From assembly GCA_963695985.1 (NCBI GenBank), contig CAVOIC010000015.1, positions 1 through 64,000 of the forward strand: a stretch of 64,000 bases of DNA, written 5' to 3'. The position numbers and the translations under genes are program-made. Every line of letters starts with the position of its first letter. Within the stretch, counting starts at the first letter, position 1. This document shows, piece after piece, positions 23,849 through 32,523 of the stretch. The notes under the pieces were generated by a model, which worked only from the letters and a program-made list of their open reading frames with translations, had not been told where the DNA came from and made no database searches. Source of the stretch: DATBVX01 sp963695985. GTDB taxonomy: Bacteria > Pseudomonadota > Gammaproteobacteria > Steroidobacterales > Steroidobacteraceae.

Positions 23849-25327
23849 ACCGTTTCGCGGTAGCGCACGCCTGTCGAGGCGACCGGTTCGCCGTTGACGA
23901 AGCGCGGCCGGTAGCGCGCGCGCTTGACGGCGCTCAGCACTAACTTGCCAGTCGCTTCGCTCACGTCACTGGTCCCGAGCTTTCGCATCCTTGACCCGCC
24001 CTTCCGCCGTCACGGTGAACTCGATTTCCGCGTAGTGCTGCGTGTACTTCTCGGTGTCCTGGGGCGGCCGCGCAGCGGCGGGCGCCCGATAGACGACCGG
24101 GAACGGCGACTCGAGGGCCGCAGTACCGGGCGCTCCCGGCTCTTTCAACGCCTTCCATGCCTCGCGATAAGCATTCATGGCCTGGCGCCAATCTCCCGAG
24201 ATCAGGCGCCAGTCGCCGAGCTCAATCATCGTCTGTGCACGCTCGCTAGGTGCCTTGCCGGGATTGGCGTCGAAGATCTTGAGCGCGGTCACGAGCGCAG
24301 TTTCGCCGTCGGAGTTGGGAGCACTGGCGGCACTCACACCCGTCGCGCTGCTAGGAATACCGATCGGACCGGGGACGCCGCCGATCGGCGGCCCGGTATC
24401 CTCGGTGCTGCTGCCTTCCGGACGCTCCGGGCCAATCAGAAATTCCAGCCGGTACGTGCGCGCAATGCCACGCAACGGACCGGTCAGGCCGAGGTTGTTC
24501 AGGCCGCCGGACTTGCGCTCGATGTCCAGCGCCCGTGCGTGAATCTGGCGCGCGGTGGTGAATCGCCCCTGCGATTCGAGCCAGCCGGCCGTGCGCTCGA
24601 GCGCCGGCACGATGCGCGGATCGTCCTTGCCATAGGTGGCTTCGGCGAGGCGCAGCGCGTACTGCTGCTCCCGCTGCGCATCCTCGTAGGAATTGAGCGC
24701 GGTATAGCTCGCGATCAGCGGGTCCAGCAGCTCGAGCTGTGCTGGATTGAACAGGCCGTCTATCTTGCGGCTCACATCCACGGCGCGCTTGAGCGCATCG
24801 GCGGAGGCCACGTAATCACCGCTCGCCGAGTAGGTCATTCCCAGTCCCAGCAACGGCTTGATGATTTCGTGCGAATAGCCGCCCTGGTGGGCCTCGACCA
24901 GCTTGACGGCACGCTTGTAGCTCGTCTCCGCGCCCGCGTAGTCTTTCAGGCGCAGCTGCGTGGTCGCAAGGTTGATCAGCGGATTCATCAGTTGCACCGA
25001 ATCGCGGCCGAACTCCTGCTCCGTCTGCTCGACGAGCTGCTGAGCGGGTGGCAGCGCGGCGTCGAAATGCCGCGCGTCGAACTGTTCGCGGAAGGCGCGA
25101 TAGGTGCCGGCACGATCGCCAGCCGGTGGCGTCTCCGGTGCCGGTGTCGTCGCCGGCGCGGCGGCAGGCGCCGGTGCGGAAGTCGCCGGCGGTGTAGCAG
25201 GGGGCGCGGGTTGCAGGGGCAGGCTGCTCGCAGACCACGCGACATTGGCAGCGAGCGTGAGGAACGAGACCAGCCGCGTGCTGTGCCTGATTAGGCCCTG
25301 TCGAAGCGATAGATTCAAATCAAGCAC
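23833..25327 (-). CDS. TPR protein with C-terminal TonB-like domain (apparent frameshift near the 3' end)
   Basis: About 498 residues. From GTG 25327 (GGAAG eight bases upstream) there is a signal peptide ending around AWSASS, a Pro/Ala linker, tetratricopeptide repeats (about 60-290) and a C-terminal TonB-type domain beginning EKYTQHYAEIEFTVTAEGRVKD. The initial frame stops at 23966, but the frame reached by skipping one base near 23970 continues SDVSEATGKLVLSAVKRARY, then YRPRFVNGEPV and RYRETVYVRS, the normal end of a TonB_C domain, stopping at 23833. In-frame starts further upstream exist (ATG 25369). With no TM-anchored N-terminus visible beyond the signal, an energy-transducing role is unproven. 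Confidence 0.7.
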
Positions 25328-25383
25328 TCGCGTCTTCCATCGAGGCCCGGAAGGCCTCGCGCACGCCATGAAGAACACGCGCC

Positions 25384-25389
25384 AGTATA
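25384..25389 (-). promoter_or_regulatory. Candidate -10 element for the TPR/TonB gene
   Basis: TATACT on the minus strand. It would place the transcript start near 25377, which favours the GTG start at 25327 over the ATG at 25369. No -35 match was found. Confidence 0.35.
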
Positions 25390-25509
25390 CCCACGCTCTG
25401 CGCGCCCCGCGGACAGCGGGCGTGGGATCACCGCCCGCGGATTGGACCGCAGGGCTAAGGTCAAGTTCGAACGGTGCCGGCGCACGTACCCAGCCGTGCG
25501 ACAGCCCGA

Positions 25510-25995
25510 TCAAAGAGTGCCAGTGTCAGGCCGGCGCAACCTCCGGTCCAGGTGCTCGAGCAACGGAGCGAGCGCCCGATACAGCACGTAGATGATGACG
25601 GGACCCACCACCAACCAGCCGATCACCGCGTGCAGCATGGCATCACGCAACACGATCATCGCCTGCGCGGAGCCAGAGCCGAGCAGATCGAGGCCTGCAC
25701 GCACCGACAGCGGCGCGTGCTCGGCGCGCACCAAGTGTTCGCCCAGGTGTACAAAAGGGATGATCAGCAGCAGCTGCAGCGGCGTCATGGCGAAGTGCAC
25801 GGCCTGGATGGCGATCAGGTTCAGGCGCCACGCGACCGCGGCCAGGGTGCACAACACCATCGTGGTGCCGACCACGGGGAAGATGCCGATCCCGATACCG
25901 CAAGCGAGACTGAGTGCGATCTTTGCCGGCGTGACGCCCTGCAGAAGCAGGGTCACGATCGGCTCGAGCACACGACGGCGGAAGAACTCTTTCAT
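25510..25995 (-). CDS. DUF2062 domain-containing membrane protein
   Basis: 161 residues from ATG 25995, where the product begins MKEFFRRRVLEPIVTLLLQG as usual for this family; the 21 codons open upstream look non-coding. Two or three hydrophobic helices contain GIFPVVGTTMVLCTLAA and PLQLLLIIPFVHLGE, typical of DUF2062. The function is unknown; members often sit near lipid or polysaccharide genes. The gene is divergent from the SDR at 26086. Confidence 0.85.
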   Translation of the reverse strand: MKEFFRRRVLEPIVTLLLQGVTPAKIALSLACGIGIGIFPVVGTTMVLCTLAAVAWRLNLIAIQAVHFAMTPLQLLLIIPFVHLGEHLVRAEHAPLSVRAGLDLLGSGSAQAMIVLRDAMLHAVIGWLVVGPVIIYVLYRALAPLLEHLDRRLRRPDTGTL

Positions 25996-26065
25996 GGAAC
26001 GCGCGGCACCCCGACGCCCGGACTCCCGGGCCTCGACCAAGCGGGGGAATGAGCGCATTTTCCAC

Positions 26066-26071
26066 TACAAT
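26066..26071 (+). promoter_or_regulatory. Candidate -10 element for the SDR gene
   Basis: TACAAT lies 15 bases ahead of the ATG at 26086 in the gap between divergent genes. No convincing -35 box was seen. Confidence 0.35.
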
Positions 26072-26085
26072 CAACCGCAACAACA

Positions 26086-26790
26086 ATGAGCCAGATCAGT
26101 CCGCCGGCCGATACCAGGTGGACCGCTCTCGTCGCGGGCGGGAGCGGTCTCGTCGGCAGCCACCTGCTCGAAGCGCTGGCGGCAACTCCCGAGTGCGCGC
26201 GCGTGGTGGCAGTGACGCGCCGCCCGTTGGCCTACGATCACCCCAAGCTCGGTAATCGCATCGTGCGCTTCGACAAGCTCGAGGACTCGCTCGGGGGCGC
26301 GCGTGCCGACGTCGCATTCTGCTGCCTGGGCACGACTCTGAAGGCTGCGGGCTCGAAAGAGGCTTTCCGCCAGGTGGATTTCGACTACACCCTCGCCTTC
26401 GCACGCGCGGCGCTCAAGGCGGGGGCGAAACGCTTCATCCTCAATTCCTCTGTGGGCGCGGATCCTGCCGCCAAGGCCTTCTATCTGCGGGTAAAGGGTG
26501 AGACCGAAGAGGCGGTGGCGAAGCTCGGCTTCGCATCGCTCGACATCCTGCAGCCCAGTCTGCTGCTCGGTGCGCGCGCTGAGTTGCGACCGCTCGAGCT
26601 CGTGGCCATGGGAATCCTGCCCGTGTTCAGTCCACTGTTACTCGGCAAGCTCGAACCCTATCGCGCCGTGCGTGCCAGCCTGGTTGCCGCGGCGATGATC
26701 GGCGCGACCCGCTCCGGCCGCCGGGGCGTGTACCGCTATACCTGGCGAGGCATCTGCGAGCTCGCCGGCAGGCGCGCAAAGCGGCACTAG
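26086..26790 (+). CDS. NAD(P)-binding oxidoreductase (HTATIP2/FMP52-like atypical SDR)
   Basis: 234 residues. The Rossmann motif GGSGLVGSHLLEAL is at about residues 13-26, followed by AFCCLGTTLKAAGSKEAF and RFILNSSVGADPAAKAFYLRVKGETE, which match the atypical short-chain dehydrogenases of the TIP30/HTATIP2 group (COG0702-like). The YxxxK pair is present as YLRVK. The substrate is unknown. It stands alone between divergent and convergent neighbours. Confidence 0.8.
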   Translation: MSQISPPADTRWTALVAGGSGLVGSHLLEALAATPECARVVAVTRRPLAYDHPKLGNRIVRFDKLEDSLGGARADVAFCCLGTTLKAAGSKEAFRQVDFDYTLAFARAALKAGAKRFILNSSVGADPAAKAFYLRVKGETEEAVAKLGFASLDILQPSLLLGARAELRPLELVAMGILPVFSPLLLGKLEPYRAVRASLVAAAMIGATRSGRRGVYRYTWRGICELAGRRAKRH

Positions 26791-26814
26791 GCAGCGCGCG
26801 CCGGCGGACGCGAA

Positions 26815-28029
26815 TCAGCGCTGCGCCGGAAGGCGAAGGGCCTCGGCGCGACCGAGCAGCGCAAGCAGGATGCCGGCGGCGCAGGCGAGCAGCGGGTCAG
26901 TGATCTCCGCCGACCGTTCCGGCAGCCACAGTTGCCCGACTTCGATCACCGCCAGCAGCGCCACCACCATGATCGTCGCCAGCGGCAGCCGCGTTGCGCT
27001 GCGTGTGAGCAGCCAGACCAGCGAGAAGTACCAGAAGCATTTTTCCAGCAGCACGGAGTAGTTGACCTCCAGGCTGTCACTCAACGAGCTCATAAACGGC
27101 ACCCAGCTGAAGGCGTGCGGCGCGGACAGAAACGCGAACGGCTTGAGGCCCTGCGTGACGATCACGGCCGCGAGGAGCAGGGCGAGCAGTGCCGCGCGGC
27201 GCCGATCCTGAATCGCAACCAGCACAGCGGCGGCGGGGATGGCGAGCACGAGCGCCAGCAGCTCCGAGGCCACGAGAACCTTGCCGACGATCACGATACG
27301 GCCCAGGAGGACGATGAGCACGACGGCACCGAGGGCGTGCATCGCGTACTCGCGCCGCCACAGTCGGCGAATGGCGTAGCCCGCCACGAGCCAGCCGACG
27401 AGGTAACGATAGGTATCCAGCGCGTCGAATTGCGGCTCGAAGAAGATCGGCTTGAGCGCATCCTTGAACTTCTGCCAGTCAAGCGTCGGCACGAACGGCG
27501 CGAGCCGAAAGCCAAGCCAGAGCAGCAGAATGCCGAGCGGCACGGGCTCGGGCCTGCCGGGCGCAATTCCCGGTATATGTATGCTCGAGCCGATCTCCAG
27601 GTACAGCAGCGCGATCAGCCCGCCGCTCAGCGCTCCGCCGGCGTTGAGCACCACATCGGTCAGGCTCGACACGCGCGATGGCGCGTGGGCCTGCAGCATC
27701 TCGATCGCGAGCGAGAGCGCGGTACCGAGGAGTACCGCCCACGACAGGCGCGTCAGCGGCCTCCAGCGCGCCGGCCACGACAGCAGCAGGCACAGGCCAA
27801 GCGGCATGTAGAGCAGGAGGTTTGCGACCAGATCAGCGCGCGAGGTGCGCTGGAAGCGCAGGCCGGTGAGCAGCTCGAAGAAGCCGGTCCCGCCAAAGGC
27901 GTCGAAGCGGAACGGAAAGAGCGACCCGTACAGGATCAGCACCAACGCGGCAGCGGTCAGCCAGCGCGCAATCGGCTGGAAATGCGGCGCGGTTCTGCCG
28001 CGTGCCGGCAGGTCACGCATCAGGCACAC
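26815..28029 (-). CDS. VanZ family membrane protein
   Basis: 404 residues, strongly hydrophobic. The first half contains LVANLLLYMPLGLCLLL, then ALSLAIEMLQAHAPSRVSSLTDVVLNAGGA, the diagnostic VanZ-like core (the E near LQ and the TDVVLN stretch). Several additional TM helices follow, giving a longer protein than teicoplanin VanZ. The cellular role of this family in Gram-negatives is unknown. Starts at 28029 and 28020 are both possible. It is divergent from the small lipoprotein at 28208, with 178 bases between in which I see no gene. Confidence 0.82.
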   Translation of the reverse strand: MCLMRDLPARGRTAPHFQPIARWLTAAALVLILYGSLFPFRFDAFGGTGFFELLTGLRFQRTSRADLVANLLLYMPLGLCLLLSWPARWRPLTRLSWAVLLGTALSLAIEMLQAHAPSRVSSLTDVVLNAGGALSGGLIALLYLEIGSSIHIPGIAPGRPEPVPLGILLLWLGFRLAPFVPTLDWQKFKDALKPIFFEPQFDALDTYRYLVGWLVAGYAIRRLWRREYAMHALGAVVLIVLLGRIVIVGKVLVASELLALVLAIPAAAVLVAIQDRRRAALLALLLAAVIVTQGLKPFAFLSAPHAFSWVPFMSSLSDSLEVNYSVLLEKCFWYFSLVWLLTRSATRLPLATIMVVALLAVIEVGQLWLPERSAEITDPLLACAAGILLALLGRAEALRLPAQR

Positions 28030-28207
28030 GCGCCGGCGTGGCGGACGACTCGATCACGCTGCGAACATAACCAACATCGGGCGATGATGAAAGGCGCGGG
28101 TGACTGGCGCCGTAAGGCGACAGCGAGCGTCGCCGCGGGCACCTTTGCCAATCACCGGAGCGCACGGTAACGTTGCCCGCGCTTACTGGCCGGGAGACGC
28201 ATGGAAC

Positions 28208-28657
28208 ATGAGGAAATGGGTCGTCGCGTTCGCCGTGGTGCCGCTGCTCAGCGCCTGCAGCCATTGGTCGTGGAATCCGCACGACTGGTTTGCCAGCAAG
28301 CCCGAACCGGCGCCCGCGCCGGTCGAGCTGCTCAGCATTCAATCCATGTCCACAAATCCCGCCGGCGAGCGCTTCGTGCAGAGCTGGGAGGGCGCACGGC
28401 TGGTCGTCGACATCTACAGCGGCAGCGGCATCGGCCACGCGGTCGTGAAGCCGCGCGAGCAGGGCTGGCCGCTGAAGCTGGCCTTCCGGCTCAACCTCAC
28501 CGCAGTGGAAGACTTCGAGATTCGTGGCGCGCAGAACTCACGCTGGAGCCTCGGCCACGAGCCGCTCACGCAGCCCGCGCTCATCGATGTTCCCTACGGC
28601 ACGTACAAGAAAGATACGCCGCAGATCGAAATCGAGTGGGTGGACCACTATCGTTGA
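28208..28657 (+). CDS. Small hypothetical lipoprotein (149 aa)
   Basis: ATG 28208 begins a short signal peptide ending in lipobox LSAC (Cys at residue 17). The mature part is aromatic-rich at first (SHWSWNPHDWF) and then forms a beta-rich domain ending PYGTYKKDTPQIEIEWVDHYR. I do not recognise the family. An open frame extends upstream to 28100 but lacks a signal. The stop lies five bases from the stop of the convergent neighbour. Confidence 0.75.
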   Translation: MRKWVVAFAVVPLLSACSHWSWNPHDWFASKPEPAPAPVELLSIQSMSTNPAGERFVQSWEGARLVVDIYSGSGIGHAVVKPREQGWPLKLAFRLNLTAVEDFEIRGAQNSRWSLGHEPLTQPALIDVPYGTYKKDTPQIEIEWVDHYR

Positions 28658-28661
28658 CGGC

Positions 28662-29138
28662 TCACTCGATCAGTGGAATCTCGCTCGCCAGCTGGTACTT
28701 GATCGCTGAACGTATCTTGTTCTCGATCTGGATGTAGCGCGCGACTTTCGCCGTGGGTATCACTTTCTCGAGTTTCGGCACGTACGAACGCTTGAGCTGC
28801 ACTTCGGCATCCTCGATCGCGAGCGCCTCATCGAGCAGCGGTTTCGCGGCCTGATCCGACACCGGGCCCTTGTTGTAGGCGTCCGCATAGGCCTTGATGG
28901 CCTTCTTGGTGCGCGCGTTGAGCTGTTGCAGATCCTTCTGGTAAGCCTCGTACAGCGGCCAGAACCCCTTCGCTTCCTGCTCGGTCAGGTTCATGTTCTC
29001 GGCCACGAGCAGCTTCTTGTCCGCCTTTATCTTGTCCAACAGGATCTGCATGTTGTCGGCAGGCTTGTCCTGGGAGATAGCCGGGGCTACGAAGCACACA
29101 GTCGTGGCAAGGACAGCGATGCGCAGCAGTTTCGTCAT
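28662..29138 (-). CDS. Periplasmic helical protein (Spy/CpxP-like size and composition)
   Basis: 158 residues from ATG 29138. A signal peptide is cleaved near PAISQ. The mature chain is a set of amphipathic helices with MNLTEQEAKGFWPLYEAYQ, similar to the LTxxQ-type helices of Spy/CpxP stress chaperones, but the exact motifs are missing, so only the structural class is suggested. An RBS-like GGGAGA stretch (minus strand, 29146-29151) lies about eight bases upstream. The next gene upstream on the same strand encodes a polymer-forming lipoprotein, so the two may be co-transcribed. Confidence 0.7.
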   Translation of the reverse strand: MTKLLRIAVLATTVCFVAPAISQDKPADNMQILLDKIKADKKLLVAENMNLTEQEAKGFWPLYEAYQKDLQQLNARTKKAIKAYADAYNKGPVSDQAAKPLLDEALAIEDAEVQLKRSYVPKLEKVIPTAKVARYIQIENKIRSAIKYQLASEIPLIE

Positions 29139-29214
29139 TTGTTGATCTCCCTGTTCTTCCCGGTCAGCCATGGGATTGAAGTCATGACTCGCGTCATTCA
29201 GCGTCGGTACGCGC

Positions 29215-29873
29215 TCAGCCAGGCGGTGCATCGCCGGAGAACTTGATGGCCGTGGCTCCGGTCACCTCGCCGATGGTGGCGCGATCGCTCACATATAGCT
29301 TCACTTCGCGCTCGAACTTGAGCGGCCCCTGCACCGTGGCGCTCGGCCCAATAATGATTACCGGGACATCATCGGCGAAGCTGATGCTCAGGCCGGAGCT
29401 CTTTTCGACCGCGATGCCACCCTCGACGCGCGAATCAGCGCCGACGTTGATGCTACCGCGGATGGTCCTGATGCCGCCTCCGACATGCGCGGCCTGCAGG
29501 GTAAAGCGGCCATTCACGTTCTCGAGCCTGCCAGCCACGTCCGCGCCCTTGTGTAAGGTGATCGAGCCGTTGACGGTCGTGACGTTGCCCGCGACTCGTG
29601 CATGCTCGCCGAGAGTGATCGAGCCGTTGACGGCTTCGGCCGAATCGGCGGTGGCGTGATCGCCGAGCGTGACCGAGCCGTTGACCGTCGAGGCGTGCTT
29701 GACGGTCGCGCCCGCAGCCAAGCGAATCGCGCCGTTCACGGTGGAGGCATTGTCGGCCGGCTGCCCGCGGCGACGTCGACCGCGCCGTTGATCTTGTCGT
29801 GGTCGCTGCCATCACCATCGCCACAGGCCACGACAGTCAGTGCCAGCATCATCGCCAGAAGCTGTTTCATCAT
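29215..29873 (-). CDS. Bactofilin-like/polymer-forming lipoprotein with VNGS repeats (apparent frameshift)
   Basis: From ATG 29873 a short signal peptide with lipobox VVAC (Cys about residue 17) is followed by GDGDGSDHDKINGAVDVAAG. The frame then breaks at about 29766 in a G-rich run; one base back it continues QPADNASTVNGAIRLAAG and on to the stop at 29215. The total is about 219 residues. The body is a regular beta-solenoid: six or so units of the type xxVNGSITLGxxAxVxG, as in bactofilin/DUF4097-like shells. A surface scaffold is plausible. If the break is real, only a non-exported fragment from a later start would be made. Confidence 0.68.
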
Positions 29874-29924
29874 CGAAGCTCTCCTGCGGCATACTCGCGG
29901 CCGGCGCAGTCCGGCCTCATCTTC

Positions 29925-32516
29925 ATGTCACGCGATCTTCCCATATTCGAGATTCTTCCGGCACTGCGGCACGCGCTCAGCGCGCATAGCAATGCAGTGT
30001 TGCAGGCACCGCCAGCTGCCGGCAAGAGCACGGTGGTGCCGCTGGAGCTGCTCGCTGAGCCTTGGCTGCGCGGCCAGCGTCTGATCATGCTCGAGCCGCG
30101 CCGGCTCGCCGCGCGGGCGGTGGCGGCTCGCATGGCGAGTACTCTGGGTGAACAGGTCGGTGCGACGGTGGGTTATCGCATGCGCCTCGACAGCCGCGTG
30201 AGCGACGCTACGCGCATCGAGGTCGTCACCGAGGGCGTGCTCACTTCGTTCCTGCAGCGCGACCCCGCCCTGGAGGGCGTGGGCGCGATTCTCTTCGATG
30301 AGTTTCACGAGCGCAGCCTGCAGGCGGACCTGGGTCTGGCGCTGTGTCTCGATATTCAGGCGAGCCTGCGTCCGGAGCTGCGCCTGCTGCTGATGTCAGC
30401 GACCTTGGCCGCGGAGCAGCTCGCAACGCTGTTGCAGGACGCGCCCATAGTGCGTGCGAGTGGAAAGTTGCATCCGGTCGAAGTCCGCTACCTGCAGGCC
30501 GATGCCAGACGCGCTCGCGCGCTGCGCCCCGTCGTAGATGATACGACCGGCATCGCCAGGTCGACTGCCGCTGCAGTCCAGCGTGCGCTGCGCGAGCAGG
30601 GCGGCGACGTGCTCGTCTTTCTGCCCGGCGCCGGCGAGATCCGGCGCACTGCCGCCTTCCTCGAAACGGAGCTACAGGATGCGCGCGTTCGCGTGCTGCC
30701 ACTGATGGGCGAGCTGGATTTCGCGGCGCAGGATCTCGCGCTGCGTCCCGCGGCGCCCGGAACACGCAAAGTCGTGCTCGCCACCAACATCGCCGAGACC
30801 AGCCTCACGATCGAAGGTATCGGCGCGGTCGTCGATTCGGGCCTGGTACGTCGGCTGCGGTTCGATCCGACGAGCGGCATGAGTCGGCTGGAGACGCTGC
30901 GCATTTCGCGTGCGTCCGCGGAGCAGCGCGGCGGTCGCGCCGGACGCCTGGGGCCCGGGGTGTGCTATCGATTGTGGACCGAGGGCACGCAGGCCTCGCT
31001 CGAATCCGAATCGCCGGCGGAGATCCTTGAGGCCGACCTGGCGCCGCTGGCGCTCGATCTTGCGGCGTGGAATGTCGCCGATCCGCGCAGCCTGAAATGG
31101 CTCGATCCTCCGCCGCCGGCGCCCTTCGAGCAGGCACGTGAGCTGTTGCAACGGCTCGAGGCACTGGATGCCTCCGGTCGCATTACTGCCGCGGGCCGTG
31201 ACATGCTCGAGTTGCGCATTCATCCACGCCTCGCACACATGCTGCTGCGGGCACGCGACTTCGGACTCGAGCAGCAGGCCGTCGATCTCGCGGCGCTCCT
31301 GAGCGAGCGCGACGTCTTCAGGCGTGCGCCGGGCATCGATGCAGACATCCGCAGTCGCGTGGAGGCGCTGCGCGGGCCGAAACACGCGGATGCGCGCGTG
31401 GATGCCTCGGGCCTCGAACGCGTGCGCCGGCTCGCGGGGCAGCTGCGCCAGCGCCTTGAGCGCCTCACTCCGGCAACTCAGCGTGAATCGAAAGGCGATT
31501 TCGTGCCGCAGGTGGAACGCTCGATCGATTCAGCCGACTGCGCCGGCGTGTTGCTCGCATTCGCCTACCCGGATCGCATCGCGCGCCGGCGCAGCGACGG
31601 AGAGGGACGCTTCCTCCTCAGCAATGGCCGCGGAGCTTCATTCGCCGAGCCGCAGGCGCTCGCACGCTCGGAGTTCCTCGTCATCGCGACACTCGATGAT
31701 GCCGAGCGCGAAGCGAGGATCTTTCTCGCCGCACCGTTGCGGCGCGCCGCGCTCGAAGCCGCGCTGGGCGATGCGATCAAGCGCGTCGAGCGCATCGAAT
31801 GGAACGATCGCGAGGGCGCCGTCGTGATCGCCGGCGAGCGCCGGCTCGGAGCGTTGAGCATCGAGTCGTTCACGCTGGACGAGCCAAACCCCGAGCGCGT
31901 GACTGCAGCGCTCATTACCGGTATCCGCAGGTTGTCGCTCGACGTACTGCCCTGGGATCGGGAGCTGCGGACCTGGCAGGCGCGGGTGCAGTTCGTGCGC
32001 GCCTTGCCCGCGCAGCAGGCCGGAGCCTGGCCGGATGTGAGCGATGCAGCGCTGCTCGCAACGCTCGAGACCTGGCTCGGACCGTGGCTCGGTGGCATGA
32101 CACGCATCGATCATCTCGCGCGCCTGGATCTGGGCGGCATCCTGGCGGCGATGCTCGACCGCGAGCAGCTGCGCCGGCTCGAGCAGCTCGCGCCAACGCA
32201 CCTCGTCGTGCCGAGCGGTTCACGTATTCGCATCGATTACCTGGGCGATGATGCGCCATCGCTCGCGGTGCGGTTGCAGGAAGTATTCGGACTGGAAACG
32301 ACACCGCGGATCGGCGCGAATACGGTGCCGCTGCTGATCAAGCTGCTATCACCGGCGCAGCGGCCGGTGCAGGTGACGCGCGACCTGGCGAGCTTCTGGA
32401 ACAACGGCTATGCCGAAGTGCGCCGCGAGCTGAAGGGCCGTTATCCGAAACACGCCTGGCCCGAGGACCCGCGCGCTGCGCCCGCCGTACGCGGCGTACG
32501 GCGTGGCAGGACCTGA
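29925..32516 (+). CDS. hrpB: ATP-dependent helicase HrpB
   Basis: 863 residues from ATG 29925 (an upstream GTG frame from 29799 lies in the neighbour's signal-peptide region). DEAH-family helicase: motif I APPAAGKST, motif Ia EPRRLAAR, motif II DEFHER, SAT motif LLMSATL, motif VI QRGGRAGR. The HrpB-specific C-terminal region ends with PVQVTRDLASFWNNGYAEVRRELKGRYPKHAWPEDP. HrpB in E. coli is a putative RNA helicase of unclear role. The motif I residue that is usually Gly (APPGAGKS) is Ala here. It converges with the receiver/TonB gene. Confidence 0.95.
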   Translation: MSRDLPIFEILPALRHALSAHSNAVLQAPPAAGKSTVVPLELLAEPWLRGQRLIMLEPRRLAARAVAARMASTLGEQVGATVGYRMRLDSRVSDATRIEVVTEGVLTSFLQRDPALEGVGAILFDEFHERSLQADLGLALCLDIQASLRPELRLLLMSATLAAEQLATLLQDAPIVRASGKLHPVEVRYLQADARRARALRPVVDDTTGIARSTAAAVQRALREQGGDVLVFLPGAGEIRRTAAFLETELQDARVRVLPLMGELDFAAQDLALRPAAPGTRKVVLATNIAETSLTIEGIGAVVDSGLVRRLRFDPTSGMSRLETLRISRASAEQRGGRAGRLGPGVCYRLWTEGTQASLESESPAEILEADLAPLALDLAAWNVADPRSLKWLDPPPPAPFEQARELLQRLEALDASGRITAAGRDMLELRIHPRLAHMLLRARDFGLEQQAVDLAALLSERDVFRRAPGIDADIRSRVEALRGPKHADARVDASGLERVRRLAGQLRQRLERLTPATQRESKGDFVPQVERSIDSADCAGVLLAFAYPDRIARRRSDGEGRFLLSNGRGASFAEPQALARSEFLVIATLDDAEREARIFLAAPLRRAALEAALGDAIKRVERIEWNDREGAVVIAGERRLGALSIESFTLDEPNPERVTAALITGIRRLSLDVLPWDRELRTWQARVQFVRALPAQQAGAWPDVSDAALLATLETWLGPWLGGMTRIDHLARLDLGGILAAMLDREQLRRLEQLAPTHLVVPSGSRIRIDYLGDDAPSLAVRLQEVFGLETTPRIGANTVPLLIKLLSPAQRPVQVTRDLASFWNNGYAEVRRELKGRYPKHAWPEDPRAAPAVRGVRRGRT

Positions 32517-32523
32517 ACAGCGG

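Noticed and set aside
26932..28170. 412-codon plus-strand open frame opposite VanZ
   Set aside because: Extremely Gln/Arg/His-rich, no TM or domain; VanZ core on the minus strand is clear.
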